DNA from: Psychroflexus montanilacus | GTDB taxonomy: Bacteria > Bacteroidota > Bacteroidia > Flavobacteriales > Flavobacteriaceae | Direction of reading: 5' to 3' | Length of the DNA: 64,000 bases | NCBI RefSeq assembly: GCF_020164535.1 | Contig: NZ_JAIQZC010000004.1 | Location: 310,001 to 374,000, forward strand | Shown: one piece after another, positions 18,267 through 26,423 of the stretch | Layout of the letters: every line of letters begins with the position of its first letter | How positions within the stretch are numbered: position 1 is the first letter of the stretch | Translations under genes and position numbers: made by a program | Notes under the pieces: model-generated | Database searches by the model: none | What the model was told of the DNA's origin: nothing | Seen by the model: only the letters and a program-made list of their open reading frames with translations

Positions 18267-18292
18267 TAAAATCTAAATCTGCTTTAAATTTG
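18257..18292 (+). promoter_or_regulatory. Probable promoter of the DUF2007 gene
   Basis: TTTG at 18257-18260 and TAAATTTG at 18285-18292 match the Bacteroidota -33 and -7 elements, separated by 24 bases, one more than the usual upper limit. The start codon is 40 bases downstream. Confidence 0.4.
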
Positions 18293-18332
18293 CCTTGTTA
18301 GTGATTATATTTCTTTATTTTTAGGATAAAAA

Positions 18333-18572
18333 ATGAACGACTTCATCAAGCTAGCTGTATTCACGTATCCTCATGAATATACCGTGCTAAAATTGCTTCT
18401 CGAAAAAGAAAATATTCGGTTTTTCTTTCAAAATGAAACGGTTATAGGTGTTATTCCTTTTTACTCCAATGCGCTAGGTGGGATTTTTTTAAAAGTACAT
18501 CCGGAGGATCTTCAAGAAGCAAAAGCTATTCTGGAAGATTACAATTTCGAAAATCATCTCCATATTGTTTAA
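18333..18572 (+). CDS. DUF2007-family small protein
   Basis: 79 residues with the whole DUF2007 pattern: a first strand VFTYPHEYTVLKLLLEKENI, then RFFFQNETVIGVIPFYSNAL, then GGIFLKVHPEDLQEAKAILE. The fold is a ferredoxin-like alpha-beta unit sometimes called a putative signal-transducing protein; its actual role is not known. It borders the AT-rich origin region and is transcribed toward it. Confidence 0.8.
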   Translation: MNDFIKLAVFTYPHEYTVLKLLLEKENIRFFFQNETVIGVIPFYSNALGGIFLKVHPEDLQEAKAILEDYNFENHLHIV

Positions 18573-18599
18573 AGACAGTCTTTTTATTTTTTTCTACCC

Positions 18600-18768
18600 G
18601 TTGTGCATTTTAAAAAATTCTGTCAATTCGAGTGAATTTCACGATTGAAATGAGTGGAATTTGTATCGAGAATATGAATTTTTTGATTGGGTTCTAGATA
18701 CAATTTTTTTATCAAAAAATCACACGAACAGACATAATGCTATCTATTTCAATCCAAAATGCACAACT
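18600..18768. repeat. MITE-like element with 12-bp terminal inverted repeats
   Basis: GTTGTGCATTTT at 18600-18611 is the exact inverse of AAAATGCACAAC at 18757-18768. Inside lie TCGAGTGAATTTCACG, a GTATCGAGAA motif, and a second pair TTTTTTGAT / ATCAAAAAAT around 18673-18721. The internal sequence resembles non-coding repeats I recall from flavobacterial intergenic regions. It has no coding capacity. Confidence 0.5.
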
Positions 18769-18827
18769 GGTTTTTTCTAATTCTTTTTGATAGATATTTT
18801 AGATCTGAAATTAGTTTCCTTTTCCAC

Positions 18828-18836
18828 TTATCCACA
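18828..18836 (+). promoter_or_regulatory. DnaA box 1
   Basis: Perfect TTATCCACA in the AT-rich gap. Confidence 0.85.
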
Positions 18837-18954
18837 ATCTATAATACTATTATTCTTTTTTTATAAATTTTAAAATTAACTATGATGATTACTATTGCTC
18901 GTGTATAACTGGAAAACTTTTCTCTATTTAATTTTGATTTTTTAAAATTTGAGT

Positions 18955-18963
18955 TTATCCACA
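18955..18963 (+). promoter_or_regulatory. DnaA box 2
   Basis: Perfect TTATCCACA, 127 bases after box 1. Confidence 0.85.
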
Positions 18964-19021
18964 ATTTATACCTATCCTTTTTTGGGTTTAAAACTTTGAT
19001 TTACATAGATATCTAAAATAG

Positions 19022-19030
19022 TTATCCACA
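19022..19030 (+). promoter_or_regulatory. DnaA box 3
   Basis: Perfect TTATCCACA, 67 bases after box 2. Confidence 0.85.
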
Positions 19031-19082
19031 ATTTCAATATCACTTTTCACAGTCAATTTTGAATAACTTTTTTCCACTTTCA

Positions 19083-19091
19083 TGTGGATAA
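19083..19091 (-). promoter_or_regulatory. DnaA box 4 (inverted)
   Basis: TGTGGATAA, the only perfect box on the minus strand, 61 bases after box 3. Confidence 0.85.
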
Positions 19092-19216
19092 CTTTTGAAA
19101 GTGAACGCAAAAGTTTTTCGAAAATTGGTTTCTTAAAATTTTGCTAAATCAGATTTTTATCTATCTCTATTTTTAGTTTGATAAACCAAATTTTTTGTTC
19201 AGATTTTTTACTGAAG

Positions 19217-19225
19217 TTATCCACA
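19217..19225 (+). promoter_or_regulatory. DnaA box 5
   Basis: Perfect TTATCCACA, 134 bases after box 4. Confidence 0.85.
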
Positions 19226-19350
19226 GTTTATCAAAATTTGAAGCCTGCAAAGCGACTCCAAATTTGAAGTTTTCCACAATTGTTTATTCTTTAATTTCTG
19301 TATGTTCTAAAGACTTATAAATCAGTCATCAAGCTATTAGGTGCTTCATC

Positions 19351-19384
19351 TTGCATTTCATTAATGAATTAAATCTTAACTTTG
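19351..19384 (+). promoter_or_regulatory. Probable rpiB promoter
   Basis: TTG at 19351-19353 and TAACTTTG at 19377-19384, 23 bases apart, fit the TTG-N17-23-TAnnTTTG pattern of flavobacterial promoters. It rules out the in-frame TTG at 19382 as the rpiB start. Confidence 0.55.
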
Positions 19385-19411
19385 TTTCACTCAATATTTA
19401 AATCTACACCC

Positions 19412-19843
19412 ATGACAATTTCAATCGGAAATGATCACGCAGGACCTTCTTATAAATCCGCAATCAATGATTACTTAAAATCAAAATCTATAGAGGTCAT
19501 CAACCACGGAACAGACACAGAAGATAGTGTAGATTATCCTGATTTTGTGCATCCTGTTGCAGAAGATGTGGAGAATGGAACTTCAGATTTAGGCATCATT
19601 ATCTGTGGTAGTGGAAATGGAGCTAATATGACCGCCAATAAACATCAGGGCGTCAGATCTGCTTTATGCTGGAATACAGAGTTGGTAGCTTTAGCCAAAC
19701 AGCATAACAATGCTAATGTATTGAGCATTCCTGCCAGATTTGTATCTGTAGAAGAAGCTCTGGATTTTGTAAAAGTATTTATAGAAACGCCTTTTGAAGG
19801 TGGTCGTCATCAGAGAAGAGTGGATAAAATTGCTTGTCAATAA
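19412..19843 (+). CDS. rpiB: RpiB/LacA-family sugar-phosphate isomerase (ribose-5-phosphate isomerase B)
   Basis: 143 residues from the ATG at 19412, starting MTISIGNDHAGPSYKSAI, the family hallmark. The GSGNGANMTANK motif (GIIICGSGNGANM) contains the phosphate-binding loop, and NVLSIPARFVSVEEAL is typical of the C-terminus. RpiB interconverts ribose 5-phosphate and ribulose 5-phosphate. The usual catalytic cysteine is present in IICGSGNG. It is the first gene right of the origin region and leads an operon-like run with the cation transporter (6-base gap) and a GNAT. Confidence 0.9.
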   Translation: MTISIGNDHAGPSYKSAINDYLKSKSIEVINHGTDTEDSVDYPDFVHPVAEDVENGTSDLGIIICGSGNGANMTANKHQGVRSALCWNTELVALAKQHNNANVLSIPARFVSVEEALDFVKVFIETPFEGGRHQRRVDKIACQ

Positions 19844-19849
19844 TCTATT

Positions 19850-20746
19850 TTGAGCCACACTCATTCACATCAGCGTTCCCAAAAGAACTTACTCTTTTCT
19901 ATTGTCCTTAATATAGGTATCACCGTTTCTCAGGTTATAGGGGGTTTCTTAAGTGGAAGTTTGGCTTTACTCTCGGATGCTCTTCATAATTTTACAGATG
20001 TAGTTTCTCTTATCATCAGTTACGTAGCTTCCAAATTTTCTGCTAAAAGTGCTACTTCCAACAGAACATTTGGTTACAAAAGGGCTGAAATTTTGGCCGC
20101 CTTCGTTAATTCTGCGAGTCTTATCATTATAGCTATTATTCTTATAAAAGAATCTTTTGTTCATTTTTTCAACCCAAAAATTATCAATTCAGATTTAGTC
20201 ATCTGGCTTTCAGCCCTGGCTATAGTTGGGAATGGACTAAGTGTTTTACTTCTTTTGAAGGATAGAAAAACCAATATGAATTTAACCTCTGCTTATTTTC
20301 ATTTACTCACAGATATGCTTGCCTCTGTAGCGGTTTTGATAGGTGGATTACTGATGAAATTTTATGGGATTTTCTGGGTAGATAGCGTACTAACCTTTTT
20401 GATTGCTGTTTATCTTATTTACGTTGGTGTCAAATTATTCAAAGGCTCTTTTAAAGTCCTTATGCTTTACACCCCTGCCCAAATTGATATCGAAGAAATT
20501 GTCACCAAAGTAAATGCTTTTCCTCTTGTTAAAAATATGCATCATGTGCATATTTGGCAACTCAATGAAGATGAATTGCATCTGGAAGCTGAAATTGATT
20601 TTGAAGAAGATATTACACTCTCTACTTTTGATAACCTACTTGTTGAAATCGAAACTATCTTATTGCAAGAGTATGGGATCAACCACATTACAATTCAGCC
20701 AGAATTCAATAAATCAGACAATAAAAACATTATAGTTCAAGACTAA
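19850..20746 (+). CDS. Cation diffusion facilitator (zinc/cadmium efflux type)
   Basis: 298 residues. The start is a TTG at 19850, giving MSHTHSHQRSQKNLL; no ATG fits, and the histidine-rich start is usual for CDF proteins. Six membrane helices are visible, with HNFTDVVS (HxxxD) in helix 2 and HLLTDMLAS in helix 5 forming the metal site. The C-terminal cytoplasmic domain has HHVHIWQLNEDELHLEAEI. CzcD/ZitB-like proteins exchange zinc or related cations for protons. It overlaps the next gene by one base (TAATG) and follows rpiB closely. Confidence 0.9.
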   Translation: MSHTHSHQRSQKNLLFSIVLNIGITVSQVIGGFLSGSLALLSDALHNFTDVVSLIISYVASKFSAKSATSNRTFGYKRAEILAAFVNSASLIIIAIILIKESFVHFFNPKIINSDLVIWLSALAIVGNGLSVLLLLKDRKTNMNLTSAYFHLLTDMLASVAVLIGGLLMKFYGIFWVDSVLTFLIAVYLIYVGVKLFKGSFKVLMLYTPAQIDIEEIVTKVNAFPLVKNMHHVHIWQLNEDELHLEAEIDFEEDITLSTFDNLLVEIETILLQEYGINHITIQPEFNKSDNKNIIVQD

Positions 20747-21192
20747 TGACGCCAAAGATTTTACTTTTTTCTGAATTAACCACCAGACAAATTTATGATA
20801 TTCTTCAGCTTCGTTCTGAAGTGTTTGTTGTTGAACAAGACTGTGTGTATCAAGACATTGATGGACATGATGACAAAGCTTACCATGTTTTGTTTTACGA
20901 TGAACAGATTCTGGTCGCCTATTCCAGGATCTTACCTCCGGGGGCTTATTTTGATGAGTTGAGCATTGGCAGAGTCATTGTAAAAGAAACACATCGAAGT
21001 CAAAAGTTAGGACATGAGTTGATGAAAACCAGCATTGATTTTTCTTTAAAAACTTTTCCAAAATCAATGATTAAAATCTCGGCACAGCAGTATTTGATCA
21101 AGTTTTATGAGAGCCACGGATTTGTGATTTCTGGTGAAGGTTATCTGGAAGATGGTATTCCTCATATCAGTATGAAGCTTGAAAGTCACTAA
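20746..21192 (+). CDS. ElaA-family GNAT acetyltransferase
   Basis: 148 residues with the ElaA pattern: ELTTRQIYDILQLRSEVFVVEQ, then DIDGHDDKAYHVLFY, then GRVIVKETHRSQKLGHELMK as the acetyl-CoA loop, ending QQYLIKFYESHGFVISGEGY (all read in pieces). The start ATG overlaps the stop of the cation transporter, so translation is likely coupled. Substrate unknown. The last gene of the rightward run; it is convergent with the protease at 21199. Confidence 0.85.
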   Translation: MTPKILLFSELTTRQIYDILQLRSEVFVVEQDCVYQDIDGHDDKAYHVLFYDEQILVAYSRILPPGAYFDELSIGRVIVKETHRSQKLGHELMKTSIDFSLKTFPKSMIKISAQQYLIKFYESHGFVISGEGYLEDGIPHISMKLESH

Positions 21193-21198
21193 CTTCCT

Positions 21199-22821
21199 TT
21201 ATTCATAGCCAAGAACTTCTCTATACCTATTTGAATTTTTCAATACTGAACTCGCTTCTTTGATGACTTCGCCTTCTTCGGTATAATAAGTGTAGACAGC
21301 TTCATCGTAGCCTAATTTTCTCAAAACACCTTCTGTAATCAACTTCTGAAGGGTTTCCTCTTCTTTCTGAAAGGCTTTCTCTTTTTCTTTATTCAATTGC
21401 TTCTGAAGTTCAGTTAAGGACGATTCAATGGACTTTAAATAATCTTCAGAAGTCGCCGTCGCTTTTAATTCTTCAATTTTCTTATCCGTATCAGACTCAA
21501 ATTTAAATCCTTTTACATCTATAAACTTTTGAAATTCATCACTAAAATTTTTATTCGATTTGAAATCATCAAGAGTTAAGCCTTTATTTTGATTGACGTA
21601 ATTCACACTGAAATCAAAAATGAGGTTGTCTTGCTTTAGTGCTTTTATCAGTTTGCTTTCCTTTTCGATAGCGACTTCAATATCGGGTTTTATGCCACCG
21701 CCGTCAAACACACTTCTCCCGTTTTTGGTTTTAAATTCAGTGTATTCACTTTCGTCTTTTCTGATGCTTTTCCCGTCCAGATAATCCAATGCCTGTATAC
21801 ATCTTCCACTTGGGGTGTAGTATCTGGAAATGGTAATTTTAGCCTGAGTACCATAGTTCAGTTTTTTTGGTCTCTGGACAAGTCCTTTGCCGTAACTTCT
21901 ACTGCCAATCACAACCCCTCTATCCAAATCCTGAAGACTCCCCGATACAATTTCACTGGCTGAAGCAGAATTTTCATTGATCAGAACAGCAACTGGAATT
22001 TCAGTATCGATGGCTTTGTTTTGAGTGGTATAAGACTGATTATACTTCTCAATTGCCGATTTTGTAAAGGTGATGGTAGTGCCTTTTTCAATGAACACAT
22101 TGCTCACATTCACTGCTTCAGAAAGTAAACCTCCAGGATTATTTCTTAAGTCCAAAATGACCTGAGTTGCTCCTTCTTTTTTCAATTCCTGAAAGGCTTC
22201 AATAACTTCAGAAGAGGCTGAACGGGTAAACTGGGACAGCACAATATAAGCTGTCTTATCTTCCAGTAATTTAAAGTAAGGCACTGCTTTTTCTTTTACA
22301 ATACCTCTTTTTAAAGTCACAGTTTCGATACTAGAATTTCGATTTAATTTTAAAACAACTTCACTATCTGGAGCCCCTTTTAGCAGTTCACCGGCGTCTT
22401 CATTGTAATTTTTGACTTCAATATCCCCAATTCTGGTGATTTCATCCCCAATCTTCAGTCCGGCTTTGTCGGCTGGAGAATCTTTGATTAAATTCTGAAT
22501 AACTATCGATTGCGGCGTGGTGATAATCTCTGCACCAATTCCTGTATAACTACCAGAATTGCGGATTCTGGCATTCTGGATTTGTTGCTCATCCCAATAG
22601 ACCGTATAAGGATCGAGATCTTCCAGCATAGCTTCAATCGCGGTGTTCATCAATTCTGCTGGATTGACTTCGTCTACGTAATTCATATTCACTTCTTTAT
22701 ACAAATTAGTAAAGATTTCAATCTGCTTGGCGATCTCAAAAAAATCATTCTTGTAGGAGGTAAATCCGTAAGTTGTTATAGCAACTATAGAGGTAAGTAG
22801 TAAAAGCTTTAGTCTTTTCAT
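21199..22821 (-). CDS. C-terminal processing peptidase, S41 family with PDZ domain
   Basis: 540 residues. It has an N-terminal signal or anchor helix (KRLKLLLLTSIVAITTYGF), a PDZ domain around residues 85-165 (GSYTGIGAEIITTPQSIVI, then GLKIGDEITRIGD), and the S41 core: VILDLRNNPGGLL, ENSASASEIVSGSLQD with the catalytic serine, and GSRSYGKGLVQ with the catalytic lysine. The C-terminus is a long charged coiled coil (LTELQKQLNKEKEKAFQKEE). This is the CtpA/Prc type, cleaving C-terminal ends of periplasmic proteins. Its start overlaps rnpA by four bases, a linkage common in flavobacteria. Confidence 0.92.
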   Translation of the reverse strand: MKRLKLLLLTSIVAITTYGFTSYKNDFFEIAKQIEIFTNLYKEVNMNYVDEVNPAELMNTAIEAMLEDLDPYTVYWDEQQIQNARIRNSGSYTGIGAEIITTPQSIVIQNLIKDSPADKAGLKIGDEITRIGDIEVKNYNEDAGELLKGAPDSEVVLKLNRNSSIETVTLKRGIVKEKAVPYFKLLEDKTAYIVLSQFTRSASSEVIEAFQELKKEGATQVILDLRNNPGGLLSEAVNVSNVFIEKGTTITFTKSAIEKYNQSYTTQNKAIDTEIPVAVLINENSASASEIVSGSLQDLDRGVVIGSRSYGKGLVQRPKKLNYGTQAKITISRYYTPSGRCIQALDYLDGKSIRKDESEYTEFKTKNGRSVFDGGGIKPDIEVAIEKESKLIKALKQDNLIFDFSVNYVNQNKGLTLDDFKSNKNFSDEFQKFIDVKGFKFESDTDKKIEELKATATSEDYLKSIESSLTELQKQLNKEKEKAFQKEEETLQKLITEGVLRKLGYDEAVYTYYTEEGEVIKEASSVLKNSNRYREVLGYE

Positions 22822-23174
22822 TGGATCTCTTTTAAAAGCGTTCTGACGGTTTCATGAAGTGGTATTGAAGGTAATTTTACTTTACCAATAAAGATAATCA
22901 TTATGGCGTACTTCCCCTTAGTCTGCGTTAAGGTTTCTTTGTTCAGGCGATAGGCTTCCCGCAGCTGCCGTTTTATCCTGATGCGGTCCACAGCTTTTTT
23001 GAAATTTCGCTTAGATACACTTACACCAATGTTATGCGTTTCGTTTTCAAATTCAACATAGCGAATAAGTATTGGATACTTTTTAATCGTTTTTCCTTCC
23101 TCAAAAACTTTTTTAATCAGTTTTCTGGATTTTAGTTTTTCCTTTTCAGGGTATGTAAATGATTTTAGATTCAT
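22818..23174 (-). CDS. rnpA: Ribonuclease P protein component
   Basis: 118 residues, very basic. It starts FTYPEKEKLKSRKLIKKVFE and contains the RNA-binding signature NIGVSVSKRNFKKAVDRIRIKRQLREAYR (read in two pieces; SKR and RNR-like NRIKR positions). It binds the catalytic RNA of RNase P and helps remove 5' leaders of tRNA precursors. rpmH, its usual partner elsewhere, is absent. It is transcribed with the S41 protease; a pgk terminator separates it from pgk upstream. Confidence 0.92.
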   Translation of the reverse strand: MNLKSFTYPEKEKLKSRKLIKKVFEEGKTIKKYPILIRYVEFENETHNIGVSVSKRNFKKAVDRIRIKRQLREAYRLNKETLTQTKGKYAIMIIFIGKVKLPSIPLHETVRTLLKEIQ

Positions 23175-23186
23175 TGGTTTAAACTA

Positions 23187-23218
23187 AAAAGCAATACCTA
23201 TCTAAAAGTATTGCTTTT
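23187..23218 (-). terminator. Rho-independent terminator after pgk
   Basis: AAAAGCAATAC at 23187-23197 pairs with GTATTGCTTTT at 23208-23218, an 11-bp stem with a 10-base loop, followed on the minus strand by a T-run. It sits between the pgk stop and the rnpA start. Confidence 0.8.
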
Positions 23219-23239
23219 GAAATTATAAAAAGAGGTTTT

Positions 23240-24421
23240 TTAGTTTAAAGCATCAATACCAGGAAGGCTTTTTCCCTCCAGCATTTCCAGCATGGCACCA
23301 CCTCCTGTAGATACGTAACTTACTTTGGTATCAAAGCCAAACTTCTTGGCTGCCGAGACACTGTCTCCACCTCCTACTAATGAAAAGGCTCCTTTTTTGG
23401 TCGCCTCCGCAATAGCTTCTGCCAAAGCGATGGTTCCTCTAGAAAACGTATCCATTTCAAAAACACCTAGTGGTCCATTCCAAAGTATGATTTTAGATTC
23501 AGCGATAACTTTTGAAAAATTCTCTCTGGATTTTGGTCCAGCATCCAGTCCCATCCAGCCTTCAGAAATCGCATGGATATCTTCTATCCTGGTTTCAGCA
23601 TCATTATCAAATTCCTGTGTGACCACAGAATCCACGGGTAAATGGATTTTGACGTTTTGTTCTTCTGCTTTCTTGATGATATCTAAAGCCATATCTTGCA
23701 AATCGTCCTCTACCAGCGATTCACCAATTTTTCCACCCTGAGCTTTTATGAAGGTAAAGGCCATACCCCCACCGATGATCAGATGGTCAACTTTGGGTAA
23801 TATATTCTCAATGACAGTCAGTTTTGAAGATACTTTTGCTCCTCCAAGTACTGCGGTCACTGGTTTTTCTGTAGAATTTAATACTTTATCCAGACTTTCG
23901 ATTTCCTTCTGAAGTAAATAGCCCATGGCTTTATCTGCAAAGAATTTGGCTATAATGGTAGTTGATGCATGTGCTCTGTGTGCGGTACCAAAGGCATCAT
24001 TGACGTAGACATCTCCAAGTTTGGATAGTTTCTCAGCAAAAGCTTCCTCTCCTTTTTTCTCTTCAGCATAGTACCTTAAGTTTTCTAAAAGAAGAATCTC
24101 TCCTGGTTTTAAGTCAGCAGCGGCTTCCTCAGCTTTTTTGCCCACACAGTCTTCAACAAATTTTACTTTTACACCAAGGACATCAGATACGGCAGCCTTA
24201 ACGTGATTTAAAGAATATTTTTCTTCTTTTCCTTCGGGTCTTCCTAAATGGGACATAAGTATAGCGCTACCGCCATCTTCCATTATTTTTATGATGGTTG
24301 GTTTTGCACCTTCTATTCTACTCTTATCGGCTACTTGAAAGTTTTTGTCCAAAGGAACATTGAAGTCGACCCTTACTAATGCTTTTCTATTTTTAAAGTT
24401 GAAATCATTAATTGTTTTCAT
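23240..24421 (-). CDS. pgk: Phosphoglycerate kinase
   Basis: 393 residues, the normal length. The signature KALVRVDFNVPLD is near the N-terminus, the substrate-binding SHLGRPEG follows, and the C-terminal nucleotide site GGGDSVSAAKKFG and STGGGAMLEMLEGKSLPG are intact. It makes ATP and 3-phosphoglycerate from 1,3-bisphosphoglycerate in glycolysis. It is divergent from holB, with 79 bases between the two start codons for both promoters, and ends at a clear hairpin terminator. Confidence 0.97.
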   Translation of the reverse strand: MKTINDFNFKNRKALVRVDFNVPLDKNFQVADKSRIEGAKPTIIKIMEDGGSAILMSHLGRPEGKEEKYSLNHVKAAVSDVLGVKVKFVEDCVGKKAEEAAADLKPGEILLLENLRYYAEEKKGEEAFAEKLSKLGDVYVNDAFGTAHRAHASTTIIAKFFADKAMGYLLQKEIESLDKVLNSTEKPVTAVLGGAKVSSKLTVIENILPKVDHLIIGGGMAFTFIKAQGGKIGESLVEDDLQDMALDIIKKAEEQNVKIHLPVDSVVTQEFDNDAETRIEDIHAISEGWMGLDAGPKSRENFSKVIAESKIILWNGPLGVFEMDTFSRGTIALAEAIAEATKKGAFSLVGGGDSVSAAKKFGFDTKVSYVSTGGGAMLEMLEGKSLPGIDALN

Positions 24422-24500
24422 CTATCCTGATTTTCTGAATTAACTTCAAATTTACTTAATTAATTTTTCAAAAGGCTTATAGCTTTGTTATTTTAGCCAC

Positions 24501-25640
24501 ATGACATTCAAAAGCATTTTAGGATTAGATCATCTCAAAAGCCATTTGAGAAATAGTATTTTAAATAATAGGGTTCCTCATGCCCAATTATTCACAGGGG
24601 CGACAGGATCCGGCACTTTACCTATGGCCATTGCTTTTGCCAGAGCGTTAATGATTCATTATTCATCCGATGCTCGTTCTTTATCTATCTCAAGTATGAT
24701 GAACCAGCTCACCCATCCAGATTTACATTTTGTATATCCCATTAATACAACTAGTACCTCACCAAAAAAACCAGTATCCGAAGATTTTATCAAAGACTGG
24801 AGAAGTTTTATTTTAGACAATCCCTACCAATCCTTGTATGATTGGTATATGAAAATCGGTATTGAAAAGAAACAGGGATCTATCAATGTTGAAGAAGCTG
24901 CTCATGTGGTTAAAGCTTTGTCTTTAAAATCCTTTGAAGGCGGACCCAAGGTGATGATTGTTTGGTGTGCTGATAAGATGAATACAGCCGCCGCCAACAA
25001 GTTGTTGAAATTAATTGAAGAACCACCCACGAATACCTACTTTATTTTAATAACAGATTCTCCTGAAGACATCTTACAAACCATTAGGTCCAGGTGTCAG
25101 CGTCTGGAGTTTCCCCCTCTTGGCGAAACTGATATCGTAAATGGTTTATTAGCCGATTTCGATATTTCTGAAAACGATGCTATCAAGATTGCACAACAAT
25201 CTGATGGTAGTTTCTCCAAAGCAATACATTTGGCAGAACATGACTCTGATGATGAACAATTTGAACAATGGTTCATTATCTGGGTAAGAAGTGCCTTTCA
25301 GGCTAAAGGTAATAAGCACGTAGTTATCGATCTTTTGGATTGGTCTGACACCTTAGCTTCTGAAACCCGAGAAACCCAAAAGCGATTTCTTAATTACTGT
25401 ATTCAATTTTTTCGTCAGGCTTTATTAAATAATTATAAGGCGAAGTCTTTGGTCTTCTTGACCCCCTACAATGACAAATTCAAATTCGATAAGTTTTCCG
25501 AATTCATCTCGGGAGCAAATATTATTGACATTTTTCAGGTTCTTGAAGAAGCTATTTTTCACATAGAGCGTAACGGAAATGCCAAAATGATATTTTCAGA
25601 TTTGTCTTTTCAACTGACTAGATTTTTGCACAAAAAATAA
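24501..25640 (+). CDS. holB: DNA polymerase III subunit delta-prime
   Basis: 379 residues with the AAA+ clamp-loader layout: LGLDHLKSHLRNSILNNRVPHAQLF, KVMIVWCADKMNTAAANKLLKLIEEPP (pieces), and the sensor-1 / SRC region LQTIRSRCQRLEF. The P-loop is altered to TGATGSGTLPMA, without the usual lysine, as expected for the ATP-inactive delta-prime subunit. It is part of the clamp loader that places the sliding clamp on DNA. It is transcribed rightward between pgk and an OmpH-like gene and ends at a hairpin that overlaps its stop codon. Confidence 0.88.
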   Translation: MTFKSILGLDHLKSHLRNSILNNRVPHAQLFTGATGSGTLPMAIAFARALMIHYSSDARSLSISSMMNQLTHPDLHFVYPINTTSTSPKKPVSEDFIKDWRSFILDNPYQSLYDWYMKIGIEKKQGSINVEEAAHVVKALSLKSFEGGPKVMIVWCADKMNTAAANKLLKLIEEPPTNTYFILITDSPEDILQTIRSRCQRLEFPPLGETDIVNGLLADFDISENDAIKIAQQSDGSFSKAIHLAEHDSDDEQFEQWFIIWVRSAFQAKGNKHVVIDLLDWSDTLASETRETQKRFLNYCIQFFRQALLNNYKAKSLVFLTPYNDKFKFDKFSEFISGANIIDIFQVLEEAIFHIERNGNAKMIFSDLSFQLTRFLHKK

Positions 25641-25664
25641 AGCCATCCTGAAAAGAATGGCTTT
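25639..25664. terminator. Hairpin terminator after holB
   Basis: AAAGCCAT (25639-25646) pairs with ATGGCTTT (25657-25664) around a 10-base loop. It overlaps the last two bases of the TAA stop. Confidence 0.7.
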
Positions 25665-25691
25665 GAATTGATATTAAAATGTAATCGCTGA

Positions 25692-26234
25692 TTATTCTTC
25701 AGTGTCCTGTTTTTTCTTTTCTTTACTCGATCCTTCCTCAGCATTTAGTTTTTCTAGCACTTCTTCAGTAATATCCAAACCTTCTTTCGCATACATGATG
25801 TTTGCAGATTCATTGGATCCAAAAATATAAGAATAGCCTCTTTCTTTTCCGTATTCTGCAACGTAGTCTTTTACTTCTTCAATTAAAGAATCAATCGCCT
25901 GATCGCTTTCTTGTCTCAACATTTGACTTTGTTGCTGTTGACGTTGTTGCAGCATTTGCTGTTTCTGCATTAATTCATTCTGTTTTTCTTCACGTTGTTT
26001 ATTAGACATTCTATCCATTCCTTCCTGAAATTCCTGAACTTCTTTTTGAAACTCTCCAGCAACAGAATCTAACTCATCAGATAATGCCTGGCTCTTTTTT
26101 TCAAATCTAGCTTCTGTAGATTTCATTTTATAATAGTCCTGGATTAAAACAGTGTTGTCTACATAAGCAGTTTTATCTGGAGTACAAGATAAAATGGATC
26201 CAACAACGGCTAAGCTTAAAATTATTTTTTTCAT
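25692..26234 (-). CDS. OmpH/Skp-like lipoprotein
   Basis: 180 residues. The signal MKKIILSLAVVGSILSC ends in a lipobox cysteine at residue 17. The mature part is a long glutamine-rich coiled coil (MQKQQMLQQRQQQQSQM) followed by IDSLIEEVKDYVAEYGKERG and SYIFGSNESANIMY, the OmpH/Skp signature. Skp proteins are periplasmic trimeric chaperones that hold unfolded outer-membrane proteins; being lipid-anchored is a variation seen in Bacteroidota. It is a single gene; the strongly charged tail EEGSSKEKKKQDTEE is not part of the conserved domain. Confidence 0.85.
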   Translation of the reverse strand: MKKIILSLAVVGSILSCTPDKTAYVDNTVLIQDYYKMKSTEARFEKKSQALSDELDSVAGEFQKEVQEFQEGMDRMSNKQREEKQNELMQKQQMLQQRQQQQSQMLRQESDQAIDSLIEEVKDYVAEYGKERGYSYIFGSNESANIMYAKEGLDITEEVLEKLNAEEGSSKEKKKQDTEE

Positions 26235-26423
26235 GATATATTTAGTTTTGACAAATGTAAAAAAAGATGCCTAAGCACAAAGTTTTTATTAAGATTATAA
26301 AAACCGATTGATATTATAGTTTTAATAAGCTTTTGTTATAATTTTATAGATGCTTATTTTGATTTTAAGAGCGGATTTCAATTCTTAAAGCATAATCTAT
26401 AGCAAGTGATCAGAAGATTGATT

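Larger units (their letters stand above)
18820..19290. other. Probable chromosomal replication origin (oriC)
   Basis: This gene-free, very AT-rich stretch contains five perfect DnaA boxes (TTATCCACA): 18828, 18955, 19022 and 19217 on the + strand and 19083-19091 on the - strand. A one-mismatch box TTTTCCACA lies at 19270-19278. Poly-A/T stretches between boxes could serve as the unwinding element. Flanking rnr and rpiB are transcribed away from it, and two parS sites lie 8-10 kb to the right near mnmG and rnpA, genes often found near origins. dnaA itself is not in the window, which is not unusual in Bacteroidota. Confidence 0.85.

Noticed and set aside
18108-18292. Further promoter for the 52-residue gene with a -33 TTG
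   Set aside because: A TAAATTTG box exists at 18083 but no TTG lies 17-23 bases upstream, so I only mention the -7 box.
24501-25640. Loss of the Walker A lysine in the clamp-loader gene as a defect
   Set aside because: Delta-prime subunits are normally unable to bind ATP, so the altered loop is expected.
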